Below, piece after piece: positions 15,343-24,768 of a stretch of 64,000 nt of DNA (position 1 is the stretch's first letter; every line of letters begins with the position of its first letter). The notes below the pieces were generated by a model. It saw nothing but the letters and a program-made list of their open reading frames with translations, was not told the origin of the DNA and searched no databases. Both the position numbers and the translations under genes were made by a program. This DNA comes from an uncultured Bacteroidales bacterium (GTDB lineage Bacteria; Bacteroidota; Bacteroidia; Bacteroidales; P3): positions 62,001-126,000 of the forward strand of contig ONCC01000001.1 in assembly GCA_900316235.1 (NCBI GenBank), in the 5' to 3' direction.

Positions 15343-16202
15343 AAAGAAACATTCTCCTTTCTGCTTTGGTCTTCCTCCTTGCTGGTTGCTGGGGAAGTCG
15401 ATATGTGTCGGCAGACAAGGACCTGGAATCCATCTACATGGGGAAATCGTATTATGAGATTGTCGATGAATTCGGCCGTCCCGATGCCACCATGCAGGAC
15501 AACGAAGGCGGTACCCGTATCGTGTACAATTACACCTCCCTCAACGGCACCTCCGCAGCATCCCTCTACAGGGATTACACTGTGCGCAACCGCAGGACAA
15601 AGGAGGAGGGTAAACCTGGTAGCGGCATCGTCTTCTCGTTTAACCTAAGGATGACCTGCTACTCGGTAGAGTCCGATCTCCAGCGCATGAAAGTGAAAGC
15701 TCCTGTAGTTGTCAAGCCTAGGGACTACCCCAAAGAAGGTTTGGCGAAGCCCAGGGTGCCCCGTACCCTCGACTTCCCCTATGTCGAACGATGCTCGCCA
15801 TATGCTCAGGTCGTCAGCATCGAGAGGGTAGAGATTGAGGCCAACCAGACCAAAGTCTATTTCTCCTACAGTGCCCGTACCCCCGAGCACCGCCCGCTCT
15901 ACGATAAGGGCCTCTCCATCAATAGCGATGTCTTTATTCGCGACTGCGCTACCGGAAAGATGTTTAAACTTATCAAACCCGAAGGCATCACACTCTATCC
16001 CGAGTATACCGCTTTTGCCCACAACCGTGGCGGATACGATGATTTGAACTATTCTCTCACCTTCGAGGCACTCCCTCTCGAAACGTTGACCATCGATATC
16101 GTTGAGCCCGGTCCTGAGGGCTTCAACTTCTATGGTGTCGACGTCCGCACCCCCATGAACTTCCGTGAAAGAAAACAGGCCAATCCCATCCCAGAAAATT
16201 AA
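15339..16202 (+). CDS. Lipoprotein of unknown function
   Basis: This 287-residue protein has signal MKRNILLSALVFLLAGC with a clean lipobox. Residues 25-60 (LESIYMGKSYYEIVDEFGRPDATMQDNEGG) resemble the SmpA/OmlA-type 'outer membrane assembly' helix-strand motif, seen in many small lipoproteins. The C-terminal half is beta-rich with no family I recognise. Start overlaps the glycosyltransferase stop (ATGA). Confidence 0.65.
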   Translation: MKRNILLSALVFLLAGCWGSRYVSADKDLESIYMGKSYYEIVDEFGRPDATMQDNEGGTRIVYNYTSLNGTSAASLYRDYTVRNRRTKEEGKPGSGIVFSFNLRMTCYSVESDLQRMKVKAPVVVKPRDYPKEGLAKPRVPRTLDFPYVERCSPYAQVVSIERVEIEANQTKVYFSYSARTPEHRPLYDKGLSINSDVFIRDCATGKMFKLIKPEGITLYPEYTAFAHNRGGYDDLNYSLTFEALPLETLTIDIVEPGPEGFNFYGVDVRTPMNFRERKQANPIPEN

Positions 16203-16210
16203 TTTATACC

Positions 16211-18322
16211 ATGAAAAAAAACATACTTACCCTCGCGGTCGCCGCTCTCTGCTTGACCGCTTGTCAGTCGAATAAAAGTGACCAGAAGGTCATAGAGAAA
16301 CAGCAAATTACCGTCGCCGACGGCCGTTTCACCCCCGAGGTGATGTGGAACCTTGGTCAGTTGGCCGGGTATGACGTCAGTCCTGACGGCTCTCAGATTG
16401 TTTATGGCATGAAAGCCATCAGCATGGAGGAAAACAAAGGCAATGTGGATCTCTACTTGATGCCCGCTGAGGGCGGCGAGGCCACCCGCCTCACTACTAC
16501 CGCCGCTTCAGAGTTCAACCCCGTGTGGTACAACGACGAAACTATCATGTTCTGCCGTGGAAATCAGATTATTTCCATGAATATCAAGAGCCAGAAGGAG
16601 ACCGTGGTGGCTGAGTGCGAGCGCGGATTTGAGGGCTTCAAGATTGCCCCCGACGGCAACTCGCTGGTCTACATCAGCACCATCCCTGTGGAACGCAAGG
16701 AAAACCTCAACAAGCTCTATGCCGGCCTCGACAAGACCACCGGCCGCATTAACGAAGACCTCATGTATCGCCACTGGGACAACTGGGTGGATGAGATTCC
16801 TCACATCTACTATGTGCCTCTGACCAACGGCAAGGCTGACATGAGCAAGGTTGTCGACATCCTCGACGGCGAGCCTTACGAGAGCCCGATGCGTCCGTGG
16901 GGCGGCACCGAGCAGTACAACTACAGCCCCGACAGCAAGACCATCGCCTATACCTGCCGCAAGAAAACCGGCTACGACTACGCCCATTCTACCAATAGCG
17001 ACATCTTTATCTATGATATTGCCACCCGCGAGACCCGCAATATCAGTGAGGGTATCATGGGCTACGACCAGAACCCCGTCTTCTCCCATGACGGCAAAAT
17101 GATTGCTTGGGAGAGCATGGAGCGCGATGGTTACGAGAGCGATAAGCTCCGCCTCATGGTCATGGACCTCGCCAGCGGCGAGAAGACCGACCTTACTGCC
17201 GAGTTCGACTATGGTGTGAGCAACATCCGCTGGTCCAACGACGACAAAGAACTGGTGGCCGTTGTCATGTACCGTGGTACCCTCGAACTCTTTGCCTTCC
17301 AGCGTGAGACCAAGGCCATCCGTCAGGTCACTGCCGGTATGCATGATATTAATGGTTTCGAGATGAATGGCGACAAAATCTTCGCCAACCAGGTCTCTAT
17401 CCAGTATCCCGCCACCATCTACGCTTACAATCTCTCCGATGACAAGGGTGAGGGTAAGAAACTCACCACCTTCAACGACGACATTCTCTCGCAGGTTCGC
17501 ATGGGCAAAACCGAGCCTTATTGGATCAAGACCGTCGACGGCAAGGAGATGCTCACCTGGCTCATCTACCCCTACGACTACGACAGCACCAAGACCTATC
17601 CCGCTCTGCTCTTCTGTGAGGGCGGTCCGCAGAATATCGTCAGTCAGTTCTGGAGCACCCGCTGGAACTTCGAGGTGATGTCCGGTGCCGGCTACTTCGT
17701 CATCGCCCCCAACCGCCGTGGATGCCCCGGTTTCGGCATGGAGTGGCTTGAGGAGATCAGCGGCGACTACGGCGGACTCTGCATGCAGGACTACATGAGC
17801 GCCACCGACTACTTCGCCGACAACTTTAAGCAGATTGACCGCGAGCGCATCGGTGCCTGCGGAGCCTCCTTCGGCGGCTACAGCATCTACTGGCTCGCCG
17901 GCCACAATCACGACGTGAAAGGCTACAACGACGGTATGCGCTTCAAGGCCTTCCTGGCTCACAACGGTATGTTCAACTTTGAGCAACAGTACCTCGAGAC
18001 CGAGGAGATGTGGTTCGACAACTGGGACCTCGGTGGTCCCTACTGGGATTGGAACAACCCGCAGATTAAGAAGAGCTATGCCAACTCGCCCCACCTCTTC
18101 GTTGATAAGTGGAACACCCCCATCTGCGTTATCCACTCTGAGTTCGACTTCCGCATCGTCGCCTCCGAAGGTATGGCTGCCTACAATGCCGCCCAGATGC
18201 GCCACATCCCCAGCCGCTACCTCTACTTCCCCGACGAGACCCACTGGGTCCTCAAGCCACAGAACAGCCTCCTCTGGCATCGCAACTTCATCGACTGGTT
18301 TGACCAATGGCTCAAAAAATGA
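16211..18322 (+). CDS. S9 family dipeptidyl/oligopeptidase lipoprotein
   Basis: This 703-residue prolyl-oligopeptidase-type enzyme cleaves short peptides, probably in the periplasm. A lipoprotein signal (MKKNILTLAVAALCLTAC) comes first, then a beta-propeller with repeated SPDG/SHDG strands (about 40-430). An alpha/beta hydrolase domain follows with Ser553 in GASFGG, Asp646 in HSEFDFR and His678 in DETHWV, the full catalytic triad. The arrangement resembles DPP5-type enzymes used by asaccharolytic Bacteroidales. The gene lies 8 bases after the previous lipoprotein and overlaps aguB. Confidence 0.88.
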   Translation: MKKNILTLAVAALCLTACQSNKSDQKVIEKQQITVADGRFTPEVMWNLGQLAGYDVSPDGSQIVYGMKAISMEENKGNVDLYLMPAEGGEATRLTTTAASEFNPVWYNDETIMFCRGNQIISMNIKSQKETVVAECERGFEGFKIAPDGNSLVYISTIPVERKENLNKLYAGLDKTTGRINEDLMYRHWDNWVDEIPHIYYVPLTNGKADMSKVVDILDGEPYESPMRPWGGTEQYNYSPDSKTIAYTCRKKTGYDYAHSTNSDIFIYDIATRETRNISEGIMGYDQNPVFSHDGKMIAWESMERDGYESDKLRLMVMDLASGEKTDLTAEFDYGVSNIRWSNDDKELVAVVMYRGTLELFAFQRETKAIRQVTAGMHDINGFEMNGDKIFANQVSIQYPATIYAYNLSDDKGEGKKLTTFNDDILSQVRMGKTEPYWIKTVDGKEMLTWLIYPYDYDSTKTYPALLFCEGGPQNIVSQFWSTRWNFEVMSGAGYFVIAPNRRGCPGFGMEWLEEISGDYGGLCMQDYMSATDYFADNFKQIDRERIGACGASFGGYSIYWLAGHNHDVKGYNDGMRFKAFLAHNGMFNFEQQYLETEEMWFDNWDLGGPYWDWNNPQIKKSYANSPHLFVDKWNTPICVIHSEFDFRIVASEGMAAYNAAQMRHIPSRYLYFPDETHWVLKPQNSLLWHRNFIDWFDQWLKK

Positions 18323-19185
18323 ACAAAGTTAAAGTAGGAATCGCCCAAATGAGCTGCGTGGCTGATAAGGCCACCAACATCGAGCGCTATACCGAGAAGG
18401 TGCGTCAGCTTGCCGCTGACGGCGCTGAGATTATCTGCCTCCAAGAACTCTTCGCCTCACTCTATTTCTGCGACGAGGAGCGCTATGAGAATTTCAAATT
18501 GGCAGAGCCCATCCCCGAGGGACCCACAACGCAGCACTTCATGGCGCTGGCCAAGGAACTGGGTGTGGTCATCGTTTGCTCGATGTTCGAGAAACGTGCC
18601 GAAGGTCTCTATCACAACACCACGGCAGTTATCGATGCCGACGGCTCCTACCTCGGCAAATACCGCAAGATGCATATCCCTGACGATCCGGGGTATTACG
18701 AGAAGTTCTACTTCACCCCTGGTGATCTCGGCTACAAAGTCTTCAAGACCCGTTTCGCCACCCTCGGCGTCCTCATCTGCTGGGACCAGTGGTACCCCGA
18801 AGCCAGCCGCATCACCGCCCTCAAGGGTGCACAGATTCTTTTCTATCCCACGGCCATCGGCTGGGATGTGCGGCAGAACAAGCACGACAATCGGGAACAG
18901 TATGAGGCCTGGCAGACCATCCAGCGCAGTCACGCCGTCGCCAACGGCGTGCCAGTTGTCAGCGTCAACCGCACGGGTAGGGAAGGGGGCATGCAATTCT
19001 GGGGCGGTAGCTTCATCACCAACGCCTTCGGCCGTGTGCTCTATCAGGCACCACATCTTGAGGAAGCTCTCCACATCGAGGAACTCGACCTTGACGAGAC
19101 CGACCATTATCGCCGTCATTGGCCCTACCTCCGCGACCGCCGCATCGATTCCTATGGCGATATAACCAAAAGATATATAGATTAA
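18319..19185 (+). CDS. aguB: N-carbamoylputrescine amidase
   Basis: This nitrilase-superfamily enzyme converts N-carbamoylputrescine to putrescine, CO2 and ammonia. The triad is visible as Glu43 (LQELFA), Lys117 (KYRKMHIPD) and Cys154 (LICWDQWYPEA). The WDQWYPEA signature and the neighbouring agmatine deiminase gene fix the assignment. I use the ATG at 18319, which overlaps the S9 stop as ATGA, rather than the one at 18307. It has 288 residues, normal length. Confidence 0.93.
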   Translation: MNKVKVGIAQMSCVADKATNIERYTEKVRQLAADGAEIICLQELFASLYFCDEERYENFKLAEPIPEGPTTQHFMALAKELGVVIVCSMFEKRAEGLYHNTTAVIDADGSYLGKYRKMHIPDDPGYYEKFYFTPGDLGYKVFKTRFATLGVLICWDQWYPEASRITALKGAQILFYPTAIGWDVRQNKHDNREQYEAWQTIQRSHAVANGVPVVSVNRTGREGGMQFWGGSFITNAFGRVLYQAPHLEEALHIEELDLDETDHYRRHWPYLRDRRIDSYGDITKRYID

Positions 19186-20219
19186 TGACTCCTAAAGAAC
19201 AAGGTTATTTCATGCCTGCCGAGTGGGCTCGCCACGAGGCTACCTGGCTCACCTATCCCAAGAACCCCGACTCTTGGCCCGGCAAGATAGAGACCATCTA
19301 TCCCTCCTACCACCTCTTCGTTAAAACTTTGGCTGAGAGCGAGCATGTGCATATCAATGTCGATGATGCCTCCATGCAGACCCATGTCCAGAAAGAGCTT
19401 GAGGCCATCGGCGCCAACATGCAGAATATCTTCCTGCATATCATCCCGAGCAACGACGCCTGGTGTCGCGATCATGGCCCTGCTTTCTTACTCAACAAGG
19501 ATGGCAAAACAAGGGCCATCGTCAACTGGAATCACAACGCTTGGGGCGGCAAATACCCTTATGAGCTTGACACCGAAGTGCCTGTCCGCATCCACGACCT
19601 AATGCCCGATATGCCCATGTTCTCACCGAACATCGTGATGGAAGGCGGCAGCATCGACGTCAACGGCTGTGGCGACCTCCTCACCACCACTTCGTGCCTC
19701 CTCAATCCTAACCGCAATCCCAATCTCAACCAGGACCAGATAGAAGGTTATCTACGCGATTACTATGGTGTGGACAATATCATATGGCTGGGTGATGGCA
19801 TTGTAGGCGACGACACCGACGGCCACGTTGACGACCTCTCCCGCTTCGTCTCACCCGACACCATCCTCACCGTTGTGGAGCACGACTCATGGGATGAGAA
19901 CTACGAGCCTTTGCAGAAAAATCTCCAAATGCTCAACCGCTGCCGTCTCGCCAACGGCAAGCAGCCCACCATCGTCGAACTACCCATGCCTGACGTCGTC
20001 TTCTACGACAATCAGCGCCTCCCGGCCTCCTATGCCAACTTCTACATCGCCAACGACAAAGTTATCTTCCCCACCTACCGCTGCCTCGCCGACAACGAAG
20101 CCGCCTACATCCTCGAGGCCCTCTTCCCCGACCGTGAAATCATCGGCATCGACTCCACCGACATCGTTTGGGGCCTTGGCTCCTTTCACTGCCTCTCCCA
20201 GCAAATGCCTGCGCTATAA
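19185..20219 (+). CDS. aguA: Agmatine deiminase
   Basis: This 344-residue enzyme of the guanidine-modifying family turns agmatine into N-carbamoylputrescine, the substrate of aguB. Visible signatures are AWCRDHGP, ...MEGGSIDVNGCGDLLTT, WLGDGIVGDDTDGHVDDLSRF and the catalytic Cys336 in GSFHCLSQQ. The start overlaps the aguB stop by one base (TAATG), so the two are coupled. A longer upstream frame lies inside aguB and is not used. An R1 hairpin sits 12 bases after the stop. Confidence 0.93.
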   Translation: MTPKEQGYFMPAEWARHEATWLTYPKNPDSWPGKIETIYPSYHLFVKTLAESEHVHINVDDASMQTHVQKELEAIGANMQNIFLHIIPSNDAWCRDHGPAFLLNKDGKTRAIVNWNHNAWGGKYPYELDTEVPVRIHDLMPDMPMFSPNIVMEGGSIDVNGCGDLLTTTSCLLNPNRNPNLNQDQIEGYLRDYYGVDNIIWLGDGIVGDDTDGHVDDLSRFVSPDTILTVVEHDSWDENYEPLQKNLQMLNRCRLANGKQPTIVELPMPDVVFYDNQRLPASYANFYIANDKVIFPTYRCLADNEAAYILEALFPDREIIGIDSTDIVWGLGSFHCLSQQMPAL

Positions 20220-20226
20220 GTTATGG

Positions 20227-20247
20227 GTACGCAGGCGTCCCGCCTGC
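20227..20247 (+). repeat. R1 hairpin between aguA and the S41 protease gene
   Basis: Core GCAGGCG-TCC-CGCCTGC lies at 20231-20247, preceded by GGTAC. It is intergenic here, showing that R1 is a mobile or dispersed sequence and not a protein-coding repeat. Confidence 0.9.
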
Positions 20248-20296
20248 TTTGAATAAAGAAAAATAATTTAGAACTTAATGTTTAAAGTTTAAAGAA

Positions 20297-21910
20297 ATGT
20301 CTATCAAATCCATCGCCTCTATCGCCTCTATTCTCTCTATCTTCTCTATCGTTTCCGCCCAACGTCCTTTCATCCCCGATACCGTCACCCCTGCCCAACA
20401 CCGTGTCGACCAGGTGATGACTCTCATCGACGGCAACTACACTGAGAGCCCCGACATGGAGAAGCTCTCCACAGAGGCTATCAACGCCATGCTCAAGGCC
20501 CTCGATCCCCATAGTGTCTACATCCCCGCCAAAGATGTCCAGCGTGCCAACGAACCCCTCGAAGGTAATTTCGAAGGTGTCGGCATCTCCTTCCAGATTG
20601 TCCAGGATACCATCGTCGTTGGTTCCGTCATCGACGGCGGCCCTTCCGAGAAAGTGGGTCTCATGGTAGGCGACAAAATCATCCGCATCGACAACCTCCC
20701 TGCCACCGGAGACTCCATTACCAACCAGTTCGTCTTCAATCACCTCCGTGGCAAGAAAGGCACCATCGTCCATCTCGACATTCTCCGTCAGGGAACCATC
20801 TACACCTTCGAAATCACACGCGACAAAATCCCCCTCTATTCCGTCGACACCTGGTTCATGGCCGACTCCACCATTGGCTACATCCGACTCACACGCTTCG
20901 CCCGCACCTCCGTCGACGAATTCCGCAAAGCCCTCAAAGCCCTCGACAAACAGGGAATGAAATCCCTCATCCTCGACCTCCGCGGCAACACCGGCGGCTA
21001 CCTTGACATCGCCTGCAACCTCGCTAACGAATTCCTCGAACGCGGACAGCTCATCGTCTACCAGGAAGGTCGTCGCACCCCTCGCCAGAACTTCAACGCC
21101 AACGGCCATGGGAAATTTAAGGCCCAACGTGCAGCCAACGGTACCATCATCGGTGGTCGTCTCGTTGTCCTCATCGACGAAGGCTCCGCCTCCGCCTCTG
21201 AGATTGTCTCCGGCGCTGTCCAAGACTGGGATCGCGGCACCATCATCGGACGCCGTTCCTTCGGTAAAGGACTCGTCCAACGCATGATGCCCCTTTCCGA
21301 CGGTGGACAGATACGTCTCACCACAGCACGCTACTTCACCCCCTCCGGACGCTGCATCCAGCGCCCCTACGACAACGGTTCCGACGCCTATCGAGACGAT
21401 ATCTCCCAACGTTACAAACATGGTGAACTTGTCAACGCTGACTCCATACACTTCGCTGATTCATTGAAGTATAAGACCGCTCATGGCCGCACCGTCTACG
21501 GCGGCGGCGGCATCATGCCCGACCTCTTCGTCCCCATGGACACCATGCGCCTCTCCGACTACTACATCTCCCTCCGCGGAAAAGGCCTCCTCAACACCTT
21601 CCCACTCCGTTGGGCCGACGCCCACCGCAAAGACCCGAAAGTCAAAACCTTCGAATTGTTCCTCCAAAACTATGAGTCTTTCTCTCTCGACAGCCTCCTT
21701 GCCGCCGCCGCCCTTGAGAAAGGCGTTGTCCGCGATGTTGAAAAAGAAGCTACCGAACCCGAACGCACTGCCCATAGCGACAACTACCTCCGCCTCATGC
21801 TCAAAGCCCAGGTCGCCAAAGACCTTTTCGGCATCGAATACTACTATAAAATCATGAAGGAAATCGACGACCCCTACCTCGTCGCCGTCGACTTCCTTAA
21901 AAAGCAATAA
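20297..21910 (+). CDS. S41 family C-terminal processing protease
   Basis: This 537-residue periplasmic serine protease has a short signal peptide (MSIKSIASIASILSIFSIVSAQ). A PDZ domain (about 85-175, with GVGISFQIVQDTIVVGSVIDGGPSEK) lies ahead of the protease core. Catalytic Ser297 is in DEGSASASEI and Lys324 in GRRSFGKGLVQ, the Ser-Lys dyad of Prc/Tsp enzymes. A long C-terminal helical tail follows. It trims or degrades proteins at their C-termini. No TAnnTTTG box is seen before it. Confidence 0.9.
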   Translation: MSIKSIASIASILSIFSIVSAQRPFIPDTVTPAQHRVDQVMTLIDGNYTESPDMEKLSTEAINAMLKALDPHSVYIPAKDVQRANEPLEGNFEGVGISFQIVQDTIVVGSVIDGGPSEKVGLMVGDKIIRIDNLPATGDSITNQFVFNHLRGKKGTIVHLDILRQGTIYTFEITRDKIPLYSVDTWFMADSTIGYIRLTRFARTSVDEFRKALKALDKQGMKSLILDLRGNTGGYLDIACNLANEFLERGQLIVYQEGRRTPRQNFNANGHGKFKAQRAANGTIIGGRLVVLIDEGSASASEIVSGAVQDWDRGTIIGRRSFGKGLVQRMMPLSDGGQIRLTTARYFTPSGRCIQRPYDNGSDAYRDDISQRYKHGELVNADSIHFADSLKYKTAHGRTVYGGGGIMPDLFVPMDTMRLSDYYISLRGKGLLNTFPLRWADAHRKDPKVKTFELFLQNYESFSLDSLLAAAALEKGVVRDVEKEATEPERTAHSDNYLRLMLKAQVAKDLFGIEYYYKIMKEIDDPYLVAVDFLKKQ

Positions 21911-21931
21911 CACTTTATCGATAACCTCCTT

Positions 21932-21967
21932 AAAAGCACGTAACTAGTTCGTTGCGTGCTTTTTTTT
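21932..21967 (+). terminator. Intrinsic terminator after the S41 protease gene
   Basis: A 9-bp perfect stem AAAAGCACG/CGTGCTTTT (21932-21940 and 21955-21963) is followed by a run of T residues to about 21967. Confidence 0.85.
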
Positions 21968-22161
21968 ATTTCTGCACCCACAATGGAAACCTCTCCAATT
22001 ACCTTCCACCTAATAGCCTGAAACTCTGTACCATCTCCCTACCAACTCCTACCCAACTCCTACCGCGGTAGGAGTTGATAGGGTGTTGGTAGGAATAAGG
22101 TAGGATATAGATGCTTATGGTGGGGGACGCATTTTTTTTATTTTATGTTGGAAATTATTTG
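21968..22161. other. Long intergenic region holding a hairpin element
   Basis: Together with the terminator before it and the mce leader after it this makes a 354-bp gene-free stretch. The only recognisable content is the TACCAACTCC hairpin element at 22029-22091. No open frame of note is seen. Confidence 0.6.
22029..22091. repeat. TACCAACTCC-hairpin element, copy 2
   Basis: The left arm contains CCTACCAACTCCTACCC and the core is AACTCCTACC-GC-GGTAGGAGTT, followed by GATAGGGTGTTGGTA. It lies 70 bases before the mce -7 box. Confidence 0.85.
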
Positions 22162-22169
22162 TATATTTG
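22162..22169 (+). promoter_or_regulatory. mce operon promoter -7 box (TATATTTG)
   Basis: TATATTTG fits TAnnTTTG. The start codon of mce is 95 bases downstream, leaving a long leader. Confidence 0.65.
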
Positions 22170-22178
22170 CATTTTAAT

Positions 22179-22206
22179 ATGTCTTTATCCGTAGGTATAA
22201 AGACAT
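22179..22206 (+). promoter_or_regulatory. Perfect 10-bp hairpin at the 5' end of the mce leader
   Basis: ATGTCTTTAT and ATAAAGACAT pair perfectly around an 8-nt loop. With the -7 box ending at 22169, transcription should start only a few bases before, so this hairpin would cap the mRNA. It could protect the 5' end or be a regulatory site. Confidence 0.55.
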
Positions 22207-22264
22207 GATTATTAAGTGATAAAGAATATCGAAATTAGTAATAATATAATAAATTGTAAAAATT

Positions 22265-22672
22265 ATGACACCTTCACACATTGAACACATCGGCATCGCT
22301 GTGACCAACCTCGACGAGGCCATCCGCTACTGGGAGGACGTTATGGGTCTCAAATGCTATGCCATCGAAGAAGTTAAGGACCAGAAAGTGAAGACCGCTT
22401 TCTTCCGCTGCGGCGACGTCAAGATTGAGCTCCTCGAGCCCACCTGCCCCGAGAGCACCATTGCCTCCTTCATCGAGAAGAACGGTGGCAAGGGCGGCAT
22501 GCATCATATCGCTTTCGCCATGGAGAACACCGACCAGGCCCTCAATGAGGCCAAGGAAAAAGGTGTGCGTCTCATCGACCAGCAGAGCCGTGGCGGTGCC
22601 GAAGGCCTCCACATCGGCTTCCTGCACCCAAAATCGACCCTCGGTGTCCTCACTGAGTTCTGCTGCAAATAA
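22265..22672 (+). CDS. mce: Methylmalonyl-CoA epimerase
   Basis: This 135-residue VOC-fold enzyme interconverts (R)- and (S)-methylmalonyl-CoA in the succinate-propionate route. The metal-binding pattern is visible: HIEHIGIAV near the start, GGMHHIAFAM in the middle and GVLTEF at the end. It leads the decarboxylase block, which uses its (S)-product. The methylmalonyl-CoA mutase genes are not in the window. A 70-bp repeat separates it from mmdA. Confidence 0.93.
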   Translation: MTPSHIEHIGIAVTNLDEAIRYWEDVMGLKCYAIEEVKDQKVKTAFFRCGDVKIELLEPTCPESTIASFIEKNGGKGGMHHIAFAMENTDQALNEAKEKGVRLIDQQSRGGAEGLHIGFLHPKSTLGVLTEFCCK

Positions 22673-22685
22673 ATTAAAAGTAATT

Positions 22686-22755
22686 AGTTGGTAGTGGGTA
22701 GTGTGTAGCACTTGTCCACGATTGCTACCCACTATCCACTGCCCACTACCCACTA
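22686..22755. repeat. 70-bp TAGTGGG-type repeat, left of mmdA
   Basis: Arms GGTAGTGGGTAGTGTGTAGCA and TGCTACCCACTATCCAC surround an about 12-nt loop containing CTTGTCCACG. The reverse complement of the whole 70 bp matches 27580-27649 at 68 of 70 positions. It ends 14 bases before the mmdA ATG. Confidence 0.9.
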
Positions 22756-22769
22756 AAAAAAGATAGATT

Positions 22770-24329
<1,560 letters not shown>

Positions 24330-24365
24330 TTCATTTATTAACCAATTTTTTAAAACATCAAAAAA

Positions 24366-24689
24366 ATGAAGAAAGTTCTGTTTACCGCTTTTGCCGCCAT
24401 GGCTATGTTCGCCATGACCGCTTGCAACAACCAGCCCGCTGAGGCTACCGAAGACACCGCCGCCGTCGTTGCTGAGCAGTGCGACCAGCCCTGCATGGAC
24501 ACCACCGCCCATGAGGGTTGCTGCGAGGAGATGGCTGCCGTCGAAGGCCAGGCCTGCGAGCACAAGTGCCAGAAGGCCGAGGGTCAGGAGTGCAAGAAAG
24601 CTTGCGACCACAAGTGCCAGAAAGCCGAAGGCAAAGAATGCTGCAAGAAAGCTGAAGGCAAGGAGTGCGCGCACAAATGCCAGAAGTAA
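24366..24689 (+). CDS. Cysteine-rich repeat lipoprotein in the decarboxylase block
   Basis: This 107-residue protein has a lipoprotein signal ending MTAC (Cys20). The mature part holds 13 further Cys. Three repeats follow the pattern C-x-H-K-C-Q-K-A-E-G-(Q/K)-E-C at 64-76, 80-92 and 101-107 (the last cut short). Before them are CDQPC (39-43) and HEGCC (49-53). The Cys/His spacing suggests metal or redox binding outside the cytoplasm; I know no named family. It is placed between the catalytic subunit and the OadG-like subunit, so a link to the pump is likely but unproven. It ends in a strong hairpin. Confidence 0.75.
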   Translation: MKKVLFTAFAAMAMFAMTACNNQPAEATEDTAAVVAEQCDQPCMDTTAHEGCCEEMAAVEGQACEHKCQKAEGQECKKACDHKCQKAEGKECCKKAEGKECAHKCQK

Positions 24690-24698
24690 CTGAGTCAT

Positions 24699-24747
24699 AT
24701 TGTTGCGGCGGTGCACCCGCCGCAACAATTGATTTTCTCTTTTTTGA
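24699..24747 (+). terminator. Strong hairpin between the Cys-rich lipoprotein and OadG-like genes
   Basis: A 13-bp perfect stem ATTGTTGCGGCGG/CCGCCGCAACAAT (24699-24711, 24717-24729) has a 5-nt loop. A T-rich stretch TTTTCTCTTTTTT follows. In the middle of the block it may attenuate downstream genes, raising the lipoprotein and mmdA relative to them. Confidence 0.7.
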
Positions 24748-24768
24748 TGTTACAATTAACAAAGAACA

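Noticed and set aside
16508..18307. Very long open frame (599 codons) on the minus strand
   Set aside because: It lies fully opposite the S9 peptidase, whose triad and propeller motifs are clear. High GC with biased third positions creates such antisense frames; its translation is Val/Leu/Gly-rich without any motif. The same holds for the long antisense frames over ispG, mmdA, alaS and argS.
19119..19184. Upstream extension of agmatine deiminase
   Set aside because: It overlaps aguB in another frame; the family start MTPKEQGYFMPAEW begins at 19185.
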